The position numbers and the translations under genes are program-made. DNA of 44,506 nucleotides from Rickettsiales bacterium (GTDB lineage Bacteria; Pseudomonadota; Alphaproteobacteria; Rickettsiales; UBA1997). Shown one piece after another: positions 17,049 through 24,825 of this stretch (position 1 is the first letter of the stretch; every line of letters starts with the position of its first letter). Under the pieces are notes generated by a model, which saw only the letters and a list, made by a program, of their open reading frames with translations, searched no databases and had not been told where the DNA came from. Where the stretch lies: contig JAGWYT010000010.1 in the NCBI GenBank assembly GCA_018969185.1, positions 1 through 44,506 on the forward strand, read 5' to 3'.

Positions 17049-17673
17049 AACCTTTAACTTTTGTCATTAGTTCGGTGATTAATTCTGGTGATTTTTCTCC
17101 TAAAGTTTTTTCAATTCCAGAAGAAACATCAACCATTCTTGTGCCTGTTATTTTTGCAGCTTGCAACACATTACTTGCATTCAAACCACCAGATAAAAAC
17201 CAACTTTTGCGTGATCTAAATCCAAATAAAACTTTCCAATCAAATGTTTGTCCAGTGCCACCAGCAGCAGTGTCAACTTTACTATCAAACAAAAAGAAAT
17301 CTGCTTCTCTTTCAAAATCTCTAACTGGTCTTAAATCATATCTATTAGCTATTCTAAAAGCCTTAATGATTTTTACTCTTGGAAAAATTTCTCTAATTTT
17401 TTGTAAAAATCTTGGAGTTTCTGAACCATGAAATTGAAAATAATCAGGTTTCACCGTCCTATATATATGTTTAATTACCTCTAAATCTATATTTGCCAAC
17501 ACTGCCACTTTAGCAATAGTTGGTGGAATTATTGAAGCAATTTCTGCCGCCTTTTCTGGCGTAACATAGCGCGGAGATTTTGGACAAAATACAAACCCAA
17601 TAAAATCAGCCTGAGCATTAATTGCTGCTAAAACTGATTGACGGTCTTTAAAACCGCATAACTTTACTTTCAT
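17029..17673 (-). CDS. trpF: Phosphoribosylanthranilate isomerase
   Basis: TrpF converts N-(5-phosphoribosyl)anthranilate to the carboxyphenylamino ribulose form in tryptophan synthesis. The 214-residue TIM barrel starts with KLCGF (catalytic Cys6). It has FIGFVFCPKSPRYV, FQFHGSE, FLFDSKVDTAAGGTGQTFDW with the catalytic Asp, and LSGGLNASNV and DVSSGIE near the end, the phosphate-binding strands. All key elements look intact. No other trp gene is in the window, and many relatives lack the pathway. It overlaps the permease start by 20 bases and follows ybaB by 91 bp. Confidence 0.93.
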   Translation of the reverse strand: MKVKLCGFKDRQSVLAAINAQADFIGFVFCPKSPRYVTPEKAAEIASIIPPTIAKVAVLANIDLEVIKHIYRTVKPDYFQFHGSETPRFLQKIREIFPRVKIIKAFRIANRYDLRPVRDFEREADFFLFDSKVDTAAGGTGQTFDWKVLFGFRSRKSWFLSGGLNASNVLQAAKITGTRMVDVSSGIEKTLGEKSPELITELMTKVKGYAAQNR

Positions 17674-17764
17674 ATCTAATATTTAACTAAAACAAAATTT
17701 ATTTTTGAGCTAAAAAACAAACTAACGACAAAATTCGCAGCAAAAGTTAGAATTTGCGACGATC

Positions 17765-18079
17765 TTATATTTTAAACCCTGGTGGAAGGGCAATCCCTGA
17801 AGTAACTGATTTCATTGAATCCGAAGAACCTTCATCAGCCTTATTTTTAGCATCATTAAAGGCCGCAACCAATAAGTCTTCTAAAATTTCTTTTTCATCT
17901 TGCTTAACTAAAGAATCATCAACAAAAACTTTTTTTACCATGCCATTTCCAAGCATAGTAACTTTAACCATACCTGCTCCAGCCATTCCTTCAAATTCTA
18001 AATTAGCCAATTCTTCTTGTGCTTTTTGCATTTTTTTCTGCATTTCTTGCGCCTGACGCATCAAAGATTTCATATCCAT
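17765..18079 (-). CDS. ybaB: YbaB/EbfC family nucleoid-associated protein
   Basis: The 104-residue protein has the family layout: an N-terminal helix rich in Gln, Met and Lys (MRQAQEMQKKMQKAQEEL), then a beta sheet with GMVKVTMLGNGMVKKVFVD, then a helix LLVAAFNDAKNKA. These proteins form dimers that bind DNA. They are commonly encoded near dnaX-recR, but here the gene follows dacA by only 3 bases. A second ATG two codons downstream is an equal start candidate. It is part of the string from the SPOR lipoprotein to the permease. Confidence 0.92.
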   Translation of the reverse strand: MDMKSLMRQAQEMQKKMQKAQEELANLEFEGMAGAGMVKVTMLGNGMVKKVFVDDSLVKQDEKEILEDLLVAAFNDAKNKADEGSSDSMKSVTSGIALPPGFKI

Positions 18080-18082
18080 AAT

Positions 18083-19501
18083 TTATTTTCTAAAGTGATT
18101 AATAAAATTTCTTATTTTATAACTTACAATTTGCTTCGTCTTGCCAAGGTAGCCTGATTTTTCTACATCCTCCTTAGCAAGAAGATCAAATTCCAAAGTT
18201 TTATAATTTTTTATTTCAACAAATAACTTAGCTATTTTAGTACCTTTAACAACGGGAGCATAAATCGGTGCGTTATATTTGACAGTTACATTTATACTAT
18301 CAAGTGATTTTTCTTTTGGAATGTTAAATGCTACATCATTATTTGAAACTGCCTCTAATTTAGATTCCTTACCAAGCCATACTTTCACCCCGGCAATATT
18401 TTGATCTTTCTTAAATAATGTTACTTTTTTATATTCATCAAAACCATAATCAAAAATTCTTGTAATCATCTGCGTTCTTTGTCTTGGCGTCTTAGCCTTA
18501 TTAACAACAGCAATCAACCTTCTATCATATCTTTTTACCACAGCAACAACACCATAACCACCATCATCGGTGTGACCCGTTTTGCCACCAAGAACACCTT
18601 CATAATCATTCTTTATCAAAGGATTACGATTAATCTGAGTTATATTCCCATAAGTAAAATCCTTCATTCCTAAATATTCAGAATACTCGGGAAAATCACG
18701 ATAAATTCTTTGTGCAAGTATTGCCAAATCATGCACTGTCATATAGTGATCATCTTCATTTAAACCATGAGGATTTTTAAAATGAGAGTTTTTTAAACCA
18801 ATTTCTCGCGCTTTTAAATTCATCAAATCGGCAAAATTTGCAACTGAACCAGAAATTGATTCCGCAAGAACTATAGCCGCATCATTGCCTGAAACCACCA
18901 ACAAACCTTTCAACAATTCGTCAATTGATACCACATCTCGATAATTCAAAAACATGCTTGAACCAGATTTTCTCCAAGCATTTTTTCCAACCAAACATTG
19001 TTGCTGTGGATTTAAAGCACCTTTGCTCATTTGATCAAACACAACATAAGCAGTCATTAATTTTGTCATTGAAGATGGTGCAACTCTAACATCAGCATTC
19101 CTTGACAATAGAACTTCATTAGTATCAGGATCCATTAAGAAATAAAATTGCGTATCAATAACATCATTTTTTACTTCTTGTTTTTCTGTAATTTCTTTCT
19201 TTTCTACAACTTTAGATTTTACTTCTTTTACTGCTTTAGATTTAGATTTTACTTCCTTCTTAGAGGCAGGTTTTGATTTGCTCTTAACTTCTTTCTTTGC
19301 TATGTTTTTAACCTTTTTTACATGCGTTTTTTTATCAACTTTTTTATCAGTTTTATTATCAATTTTCTTAGGCGATACTCTAAGTTCTTTTTTTATAACA
19401 TAAAGTTTTGTATTGTCTTTAGAGACAGCAGCAAGCGCTTCTGACACAAGAAATATAAATAAAAGAATTACAATAAATATATTATTTCTTAACATCTCCA
19501 A
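18083..19501 (-). CDS. dacA: D-alanyl-D-alanine carboxypeptidase (PBP5/6 type)
   Basis: DacA trims the terminal D-Ala of peptidoglycan pentapeptides in the periplasm. The 472-residue protein starts with a signal peptide (about residues 1-24, cut near SEALAA). A Lys-rich linker of about 90 residues follows, with the repeated word KEVKSKSK. The active site is S144-M-T-K147, followed by SGND (SxN) and KTGHT. A C-terminal PBP5-type domain follows from about residue 360. The basic linker is longer than usual for the family and may bind peptidoglycan or teichoic-like or lipid surfaces (inference). The gene overlaps the upstream lipoprotein gene by 20 bases and leads into ybaB after 3. Confidence 0.95.
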   Translation of the reverse strand: MEMLRNNIFIVILLFIFLVSEALAAVSKDNTKLYVIKKELRVSPKKIDNKTDKKVDKKTHVKKVKNIAKKEVKSKSKPASKKEVKSKSKAVKEVKSKVVEKKEITEKQEVKNDVIDTQFYFLMDPDTNEVLLSRNADVRVAPSSMTKLMTAYVVFDQMSKGALNPQQQCLVGKNAWRKSGSSMFLNYRDVVSIDELLKGLLVVSGNDAAIVLAESISGSVANFADLMNLKAREIGLKNSHFKNPHGLNEDDHYMTVHDLAILAQRIYRDFPEYSEYLGMKDFTYGNITQINRNPLIKNDYEGVLGGKTGHTDDGGYGVVAVVKRYDRRLIAVVNKAKTPRQRTQMITRIFDYGFDEYKKVTLFKKDQNIAGVKVWLGKESKLEAVSNNDVAFNIPKEKSLDSINVTVKYNAPIYAPVVKGTKIAKLFVEIKNYKTLEFDLLAKEDVEKSGYLGKTKQIVSYKIRNFINHFRK

Positions 19502-20138
19502 AAACCTTAATCATTTTATTATCTCTTCTTATTTTTCTTTGTTCTTTAATTAAAATTTTACTCATCTCAATATCTTTTTCACTTCTGCTATTATTGATCT
19601 GATCAACATTTTTTTGTAAACAATCATTACCAATTAACACATAATCTTTTGTTGTCATGGCAGTTATAACACCATAATAATCCTGTTTTGGAATATTAAT
19701 CAAATCAAAATCAATTCCTGATCTTTTAAAAGGTGGACTAACAGCAGTATGATAAGTTAAATCAAACATATTTTTTGGTAAATTTTCAGGAGAAGATTTT
19801 GCTTGCTCAAAATTCTCTGCGTTAGGGAAAAATTCTTTTGGTGGAACTGAAACATATTCTTCAGAATCAACATTGGCATAATGCTGATTATAATCTGCTT
19901 CATCACCGTCACTCATGCTATCAGAACCATCAAAGCTTGGAAGAGCAAAATCTAATTTATTCTTTTTATCAATAGAAGTTTTTGGAGGAGTTCTTGTAAC
20001 ATTTATTTTCTTAACTTCCTTACCATATTTTTTTTCAAAAACACTGTTAAGAGTTGTTTTTGAACAGCTAAAACAGCATAGAATAAGTAAGGTAAAAAAA
20101 ACATTTTTTAATGTGAGGATTTTTTTTTCAAACCACAT
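19482..20138 (-). CDS. Hypothetical lipoprotein-like protein
   Basis: I do not recognise this 218-residue protein. It has a hydrophobic N-terminus (FFTLLILCCFSC) with a cysteine at about residue 25 that could be a lipidation site, although the lipobox is not canonical. The rest is soluble, charged and low in Trp. Residues 65-90 are acidic. NIPKQDYYGVITAMTTKDYVLIGNDCLQKNV is the most ordered-looking part, given here in words: a short hydrophobic strand pair near residue 155. The gene lies 7 bases after a SPOR lipoprotein gene and overlaps dacA by 20, so a role in cell wall or envelope is plausible. Confidence 0.6.
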   Translation of the reverse strand: MWFEKKILTLKNVFFTLLILCCFSCSKTTLNSVFEKKYGKEVKKINVTRTPPKTSIDKKNKLDFALPSFDGSDSMSDGDEADYNQHYANVDSEEYVSVPPKEFFPNAENFEQAKSSPENLPKNMFDLTYHTAVSPPFKRSGIDFDLINIPKQDYYGVITAMTTKDYVLIGNDCLQKNVDQINNSRSEKDIEMSKILIKEQRKIRRDNKMIKVFGDVKK

Positions 20139-20145
20139 TATGAAA

Positions 20146-20889
20146 TTATTTTTTCTTTACAATAACAGCCTCATGACCAGAAGCCTTTAATTTCTTAATT
20201 ACTTTAAGCGCTTCTGCTTTATTAGAAAATGATCCAAGCAATACGCGATATATTTTTTTGTCACCAGAAGTAGATTCTTCAATTTGTGATTTAGCATATT
20301 TTTTTACTGATGCTTCATCTTTTGTTGCATTTTCGATAGTTGAGAAAGCTCCAGTTTGTACATAAAATCCACTTAAAGTTGTATTTTCTGCATTGGCAGC
20401 TGTATCAACATTAGCAAGGGTTTCAGCCTTTTTCAAAACTCTTTTTACTTTTTTCACCTTTGCTAAATCATATTCAACTTCTGGCTCTTTATTAACAGAA
20501 TCTCCAGCGCTAACCTTAACCATTTTATTATCATCTTGTAATTTTGCTTTTTGGTCAGCCAACTCAACTTCTGCAGCTTTGTAATCAGCAGTTGGATATT
20601 TTTGTGCATCATTAGCGGCAAGATTTTGTGGCGCTGCAACTTCTGCTGGCGCTGTAGGAATATCTTGCGTTACAACCGCGCCTTCTGAAACATTAGCAAA
20701 AACATTTTCTTGTTGCCCTAACTTACCTTGCGAATCAAGAATTTGCGCATTTAATTCTGGCACTTTAGTTTTCACGGCATGTGATTTTCCTTGTAAATCA
20801 ACGATGCGAATCTTTTTTCCACTTCCTTTAGAACAAGCAGTAATTGTAAGTAAAGCTAGAAAAACAACGAAACTTTTAATAATAGTCAT
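20146..20889 (-). CDS. SPOR-domain lipoprotein
   Basis: The 247-residue protein starts with a lipoprotein signal peptide (lipobox LTITAC, Cys19). A low-complexity Ala/Lys/Asp/Glu-rich linker follows, and a C-terminal SPOR domain lies from about residue 170 (GFYVQTGAFSTIENA, IYRVLLGSFSNKAEA, KASGHEAVIVKK). SPOR domains bind glycan strands lacking stem peptides at division sites. The gene is the first of a tight string with a second lipoprotein and dacA, and in many alphaproteobacteria SPOR proteins accompany dacA. The gap upstream to ccoS is 74 bp and may hold the promoter, not identified. Confidence 0.82.
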   Translation of the reverse strand: MTIIKSFVVFLALLTITACSKGSGKKIRIVDLQGKSHAVKTKVPELNAQILDSQGKLGQQENVFANVSEGAVVTQDIPTAPAEVAAPQNLAANDAQKYPTADYKAAEVELADQKAKLQDDNKMVKVSAGDSVNKEPEVEYDLAKVKKVKRVLKKAETLANVDTAANAENTTLSGFYVQTGAFSTIENATKDEASVKKYAKSQIEESTSGDKKIYRVLLGSFSNKAEALKVIKKLKASGHEAVIVKKK

Positions 20890-20963
20890 TTTCGCTAAAA
20901 TTTATTTTTTAAGAAATAGTCAGTTTGAAAACTAACTCGCAAGGGGAAAAAGACAATAAAAAA

Positions 20964-21122
20964 CTATTTATCTTCTTCATCATCTTCATCATCAAATAAA
21001 ATACGATTCGCTGCGCCTTCTAAATCATCATATTGCTTAGATTTCAAGCTCCATAAAAAAGCCATAACGCCAAAAAGACCAAGAAATAAAGTAATTGGAA
21101 TTAGAAAAATTAAGACTGACAT
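20964..21122 (-). CDS. ccoS: Cbb3-type cytochrome oxidase assembly protein CcoS
   Basis: A 52-residue frame starts MSVLIFLIPITLFLGLFGV and has one membrane helix (about 3-24). WSLKSKQYDDLEGAANRIL follows, and the end is acidic (DDEDDEEDK). This is the CcoS/FixS pattern, in which the segment after the helix includes the QYDDLEGAA.RIL motif. CcoS is needed to insert cofactors into cbb3 oxidase. Its start overlaps the end of ccoI by 13 bases. The gene is short and easily missed. The acidic tail is longer than in many homologues. Confidence 0.88.
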   Translation of the reverse strand: MSVLIFLIPITLFLGLFGVMAFLWSLKSKQYDDLEGAANRILFDDEDDEEDK

Positions 21123-23494
21123 TTATTCATTCTCAGTGAATTAAATAAAACTAAAATTGATGATGAAGACATTGCAAATGCCGCAATCAAAGGCACAACA
21201 TAACCTAAAATTGCAAAAGGCAAAGCAATTAAATTATAAATTAAAGCAATTAATAAATTTTGTTTCATCAATGAAATAGCTCTATCTGACGAATTTATTA
21301 CATTAATTATTGGTTGTAATTTTTTACTTTGTATAACAATATCCGCAATATTTTGGCTAATATCCGCAGCATCTGCAAATGAAATTGAAACATCAGACGC
21401 AGCAAGCGAAGGCGCGTCATTAATGCCATCTCCAATCATCAAAATTTTATGATTTTGTGATTTTAAATTTTGTAAAAATTCTGCTTTTGATAATGGAGTT
21501 TGCTCATAATAATATTCTGCAATTCCAGTTTTGTTCGCAGCATTTCTCACATTTTTTTCAATATCTCCTGATAATAAAATAATTTTCTTACCTAAATTTT
21601 TTAGCTCTGCAACCACCAATTTAGCGTCTTCCTTAATTTGATCAGAAAATAAAAATACCAATTCATCATCACCAAATTTCATGAAAGAAATTAGATAATT
21701 TTCATTTGTTAATTCATCTAATATTACATCATTTTTTATCTGACAAAAATCTTTACGACCAAGTTTTAGAATTTTTTCTTGAAATTCTGAATATAGTCCA
21801 AAGCCTTTATTTTCTTGAATTCTTAACTCTTCTAAATTGCCATCATAACTTTGCATCAAAGCCATTGAAATTGGATGTTTACTCTTGCTTGATAATGAAG
21901 CTGCTAATTTTAAGTAGAAACTTTTCTGCTCATTATTTAAAAAGATTTTTTGATTATTTTTCAAAATGAACATATCAACCAATTCGGGCTTACCAATGGT
22001 TAAGCTGCCCGTTTTATCAAACACAACCACATCAATTTCACGTAATTTTTCTAAAGCCTCACCTGATTTTACTAAAATTCCTTTCTTGATGAAAGAAGAA
22101 ATAGCAATGGTCTGCACAATTGGAATTGCAAGTGCCAAAGCGCATGGACAAGTAATAATTAAAACTGCAGTTGCATTCATTAATGCCTTTTCCCAATTGG
22201 AACCAAAATAAAAACACCACAAACAAAAAGTTAAAAATGCAATTAGATGAACAGCAGGAGTGTAGAATTTTGAAAGCCTGTCGGCAATTCTCACATAATG
22301 ATTTTTTTTATTTTCAACTTCTTCACTTAAAGAAATTATTTTAGCAATTAAACTATTTTCAGCAACCGCAGTAACTCTGATTCTTAAAGGAGATTCTAAA
22401 TTTATCATACCAGCAAAAACTTGATTCTTAACTGATATTTTTTTTGGCGAAGTTTCACCACTAATTATTGAAGCATCAACCTCGCTTTCTCCAGCAATTA
22501 CCACACCATCAGCCGCAATTTTTTCGCCAATAGCAACAATTAAAATCATATCTTGTTTTATTTCTTTAACTGGCAGAATTTTTATCTTTCCATCATCTTC
22601 AATTCGTCCAAAACTGGAAGTCAAAATTGCAAATTCTGTGGCAATTGAAAAGGCCTTCTTACGTGCTTTCATGTCCAAATAACGCCCAATTAAAAGGAAG
22701 AAAAGTAACATCACCGCAGAATCAAAATAAATATATTCCTGCTGTCTGATACTTTCTAAAATACTAACTATTGTTGCCAAAAAAATTGCAATTGAAATTG
22801 CTAAATCCATGTTTGGATAGCCTGCCTTTATTGACTTAAAGGCCGATGAGAAAAATGGACGGGACGAATAAATAATTACTGGAATTGCAATTATCGCTGA
22901 AAAAAGATGTAATAAATTTTTAGTAACTAAACCAAGATTCTCTACACCATAAATCCACAAAGCAATTGAAAAAAACATGATATTACCCGCACCAAAACCA
23001 GCAACAGCAAGGGCTTTTAAAATTGAATCATCATATTTTTTTTCTTCTTTTTTGATTATTTCTTCATCAAAAGGCAGTAATTTATAACCAATATCAAAAA
23101 TAATTTCGGCAATTTTATTGACGTCTTCTTTATTACCATTCCAAGAAAGCAAAAGTGATTTCCGTGAAAGATTGACTCTTGCTTTAATAACATTTTCTTG
23201 TTTTTTTAAAATGCTCTCAATAAGCCATACACAAGCTGCACAATGTATTCCCTGCACAATTAAGGAGATCGAAAAACTACCATCTTTTTGTGAAATAACG
23301 AATTCTCTTAAATCAATTTTCTCTTCATTTTCTGGTTTTATTTTGCGTTCTTTATCATCAATTTTTCGTAAATCATAATAGCTTTTAAAACCAAGTTTAT
23401 TGATGATTTTGTAAGCAGCAGAACAACCATTACAGCAAAAATCTTCAGCTACATTTTTAGTATCATTTCCGCAATGTAAGCACGCCTTAATCAT
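21110..23494 (-). CDS. ccoI: Cbb3-oxidase-associated copper P-type ATPase CcoI
   Basis: The 794-residue P1B-type ATPase begins with a Cys-rich module (CLHCG and CCNGC), followed by an HMA domain with GIHCAACVWLIE. Membrane motifs are seen (ITCPCALALAIP). Catalytic VFDKTGSLTIG has the phosphorylated Asp493, and GDGINDAPSLAASDV is the C-terminal nucleotide-site motif. CcoI exports copper to the periplasm to feed the CuB site of cbb3 oxidase. The N-terminal Cys module marks the CcoI/FixI subfamily. It overlaps ccoH by 8 bases upstream and ccoS by 13 bases downstream. No oxidase structural genes (ccoNOQP) lie in the window. Confidence 0.95.
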   Translation of the reverse strand: MIKACLHCGNDTKNVAEDFCCNGCSAAYKIINKLGFKSYYDLRKIDDKERKIKPENEEKIDLREFVISQKDGSFSISLIVQGIHCAACVWLIESILKKQENVIKARVNLSRKSLLLSWNGNKEDVNKIAEIIFDIGYKLLPFDEEIIKKEEKKYDDSILKALAVAGFGAGNIMFFSIALWIYGVENLGLVTKNLLHLFSAIIAIPVIIYSSRPFFSSAFKSIKAGYPNMDLAISIAIFLATIVSILESIRQQEYIYFDSAVMLLFFLLIGRYLDMKARKKAFSIATEFAILTSSFGRIEDDGKIKILPVKEIKQDMILIVAIGEKIAADGVVIAGESEVDASIISGETSPKKISVKNQVFAGMINLESPLRIRVTAVAENSLIAKIISLSEEVENKKNHYVRIADRLSKFYTPAVHLIAFLTFCLWCFYFGSNWEKALMNATAVLIITCPCALALAIPIVQTIAISSFIKKGILVKSGEALEKLREIDVVVFDKTGSLTIGKPELVDMFILKNNQKIFLNNEQKSFYLKLAASLSSKSKHPISMALMQSYDGNLEELRIQENKGFGLYSEFQEKILKLGRKDFCQIKNDVILDELTNENYLISFMKFGDDELVFLFSDQIKEDAKLVVAELKNLGKKIILLSGDIEKNVRNAANKTGIAEYYYEQTPLSKAEFLQNLKSQNHKILMIGDGINDAPSLAASDVSISFADAADISQNIADIVIQSKKLQPIINVINSSDRAISLMKQNLLIALIYNLIALPFAILGYVVPLIAAFAMSSSSILVLFNSLRMNKCQS

Positions 23495-23966
23495 AAATCA
23501 CAAAACGCTTTGTTACCTTATAAACATCATTCCCCTTCTTAACTGTAATAAAGAAATCCCACTGTCCTTTAAATTCAAAATTTATTTTTACCTCATAAAT
23601 TCCACCTTCAAATTTTGGATTAACAGAAAAGTCTAAACCCTCTTGCACAGGTCTTTTAAGCTCAACTGAAATTTCGGCATCTTTTATTATTTGTGAATTT
23701 TTATCTTGTAAATTTATCAGTAAAACTCCTTCCCTTTTTCCAAGATTATTGAATGAAGCAGCCACTTTCCAACCCAAATCCTGCTGCTTTTTTTCTTCTG
23801 CCAAAGTTTGATTATAATTTACTCCTGCCTGATATGAATTTTCTTTTGTCACCCCACGCCAAGTTTTTTTAGAGATATAAATGAAATAAGCATCCACTGT
23901 AAAAACAACAGCAAAAAAGATAAAAAATAAATAAGGAATTTTTGATTTTTTTTGTGACATATTCAT
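23487..23966 (-). CDS. ccoH: FixH/CcoH family protein
   Basis: The 159-residue protein has one N-terminal membrane helix (about 11-30, PYLFFIFFAVVFTVDAYFIY). A soluble periplasmic FixH-type domain follows with ENSYQAGVNYNQTLAEEKKQQDLGW, here cited in short: the YQAG and NYN motifs and the W at about 66. The end has GQWDFFITVKKGNDVY. CcoH assists cbb3 oxidase maturation with CcoI. It is the first gene of ccoH-ccoI-ccoS, each overlapping the next. Upstream lies a palindromic element, so the promoter may be inside or beyond it. No CcoG precedes it. Confidence 0.88.
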   Translation of the reverse strand: MNMSQKKSKIPYLFFIFFAVVFTVDAYFIYISKKTWRGVTKENSYQAGVNYNQTLAEEKKQQDLGWKVAASFNNLGKREGVLLINLQDKNSQIIKDAEISVELKRPVQEGLDFSVNPKFEGGIYEVKINFEFKGQWDFFITVKKGNDVYKVTKRFVIYD

Positions 23967-23978
23967 TTCAAATTATTA

Positions 23979-24124
23979 CGTCATGCCGGACAAACAGTTT
24001 CTTAGTTGGCTTGCCAACCTAGAAAATGCAAGATCCGCTATCCATCACTAATTATATGGATTGCGGATGAAAAATTTCTAAGAATTGCCTTGCATTCCTA
24101 AGAAATTTTATCTCCGCAATGACA
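23979..24124. repeat. Palindromic element related to family B
   Basis: Outer words CGTCATGCCGGA (23979-23990) and TCCGCAATGACA (near 24113-24124) pair with two mismatches. ATCCGCTATCCAT (24033-24045) pairs with ATGGATTGCGGAT (24056-24068). Further inverted repeats lie in 24059-24120 (ATTGCGGATGAAAA with TCTCCGCAAT, and TTCTAAGAATTGC with GCATTCCTAAGAA). GTTGGC-TT-GCCAAC is a small hairpin at the left. It fills the space between ccoH and rnpA. It resembles the GTCAT-type elements but its interior differs. Confidence 0.6.
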
Positions 24125-24131
24125 CGTACTT

Positions 24132-24515
24132 TTATTTTACAGTTCCCACATTATGGATTCTTTTTACACAAAATTTTAAGTCTTCACAAACTTTCTTAAA
24201 ATCCTGTTCTGCAATTTCTCTTTTTGCAATAATCACATAATCCATATGTAATTTAGCATATTGCGGCATCAACTCACGAACTGCTTCACGCAATCTTCTT
24301 TTAGCTAGATTTCTAACAACAGCATTGCCAACAATTTTGCTCACTGTATAGCCAACACGACAAAATTCCACAGCATTTTTACCATTTGTTTTGTTCTGAA
24401 AATAAATAGAAGGAGTTTTGGAGGTGAGCAAAAGAAGAGATTTAGCGTGAAACTTAATGTTTTTACTTGCGATTTTTTTGAACTCTGCAGATTTTTTTAT
24501 TGTGAGAATTCGCAA
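24132..24515 (-). CDS. rnpA: Ribonuclease P protein component
   Basis: RnpA is the protein subunit of RNase P and matures tRNA 5' ends. I chose the TTG at 24515 (MRILTIKKSAEFKKIASK) for 127 residues. This matches the family's usual N-terminus. The frame is open to a TTG at 24551, but that would lie inside a hairpin. The RNA-binding helix reads GNAVVRNLAKRRLREA, with Leu where the second Arg of the conserved RNR normally stands, a single-base change from CGA to CTA. The gene follows rpmH, as is usual, with a hairpin between them. Confidence 0.9.
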   Translation of the reverse strand: MRILTIKKSAEFKKIASKNIKFHAKSLLLLTSKTPSIYFQNKTNGKNAVEFCRVGYTVSKIVGNAVVRNLAKRRLREAVRELMPQYAKLHMDYVIIAKREIAEQDFKKVCEDLKFCVKRIHNVGTVK

Positions 24516-24540
24516 ATTGGACGGGATTTTAATTTGGGAA

Positions 24541-24562
24541 AAAGGCGCCAAAAGGCGCCTTT
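24541..24562. terminator. Hairpin between rpmH and rnpA
   Basis: AAAGGCGCC (24541-24549) pairs with GGCGCCTTT (24554-24562) around AAAA. It lies 12 bases after the rpmH stop. On the minus strand it is followed by a T-rich stretch, so it can act as an attenuator or a processing site that lowers rnpA relative to rpmH. This is inference from structure. Confidence 0.6.
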
Positions 24563-24573
24563 AAAAACCTATA

Positions 24574-24708
24574 CTAAACTGATAAAGAAGCGCGACCTTT
24601 TGCTCTTCTTCTTGCTAAAACTTTACGACCACCAGCAGTTGCCATTCTTGATCTAAAGCCATGTCTTCTTTTACGCACCAATTTACTTGGCTGCCAAGTT
24701 CTTTTCAT
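24574..24708 (-). CDS. rpmH: Large-subunit ribosomal protein L34
   Basis: A 44-residue reading frame begins [18 protein letters not shown] and continues with [20 protein letters not shown], the L34 signature in short pieces. It ends ASLSV. L34 is a small basic protein of the 50S subunit. It is the first gene of the rpmH-rnpA unit and is preceded by a recognisable promoter. It is too short for most gene-length cutoffs but has all family residues. Confidence 0.97.
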   Translation of the reverse strand: MKRTWQPSKLVRKRRHGFRSRMATAGGRKVLARRRAKGRASLSV

Positions 24709-24785
24709 ATTTTACCTAAAATATTAATTATTTCTTAAAGACTTCAAAATATCATCAAGTTCCTAAATCTTCTGAAGGGCTGGGC

Positions 24786-24813
24786 ATTTTATGAAAAGAA
24801 ACTATAAATGCAA
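24786..24813 (-). promoter_or_regulatory. Sigma-70 type promoter of rpmH-rnpA
   Basis: On the minus strand TTGCAT (24813-24808) and TAAAAT (24791-24786) are separated by 16 bp. It lies about 78 bases before the rpmH ATG, in the 117-bp gap before the NadM-like gene, which reads the same way. The leader of about 70 nt is AT-rich. Confidence 0.6.
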
Positions 24814-24825
24814 GCAATTATTTTA

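Noticed and set aside
17674-17764. Inverted repeat near TCGCA and TGCGA in the ybaB-trpF gap
   Set aside because: Pairing is too short and interrupted to call a terminator or element.
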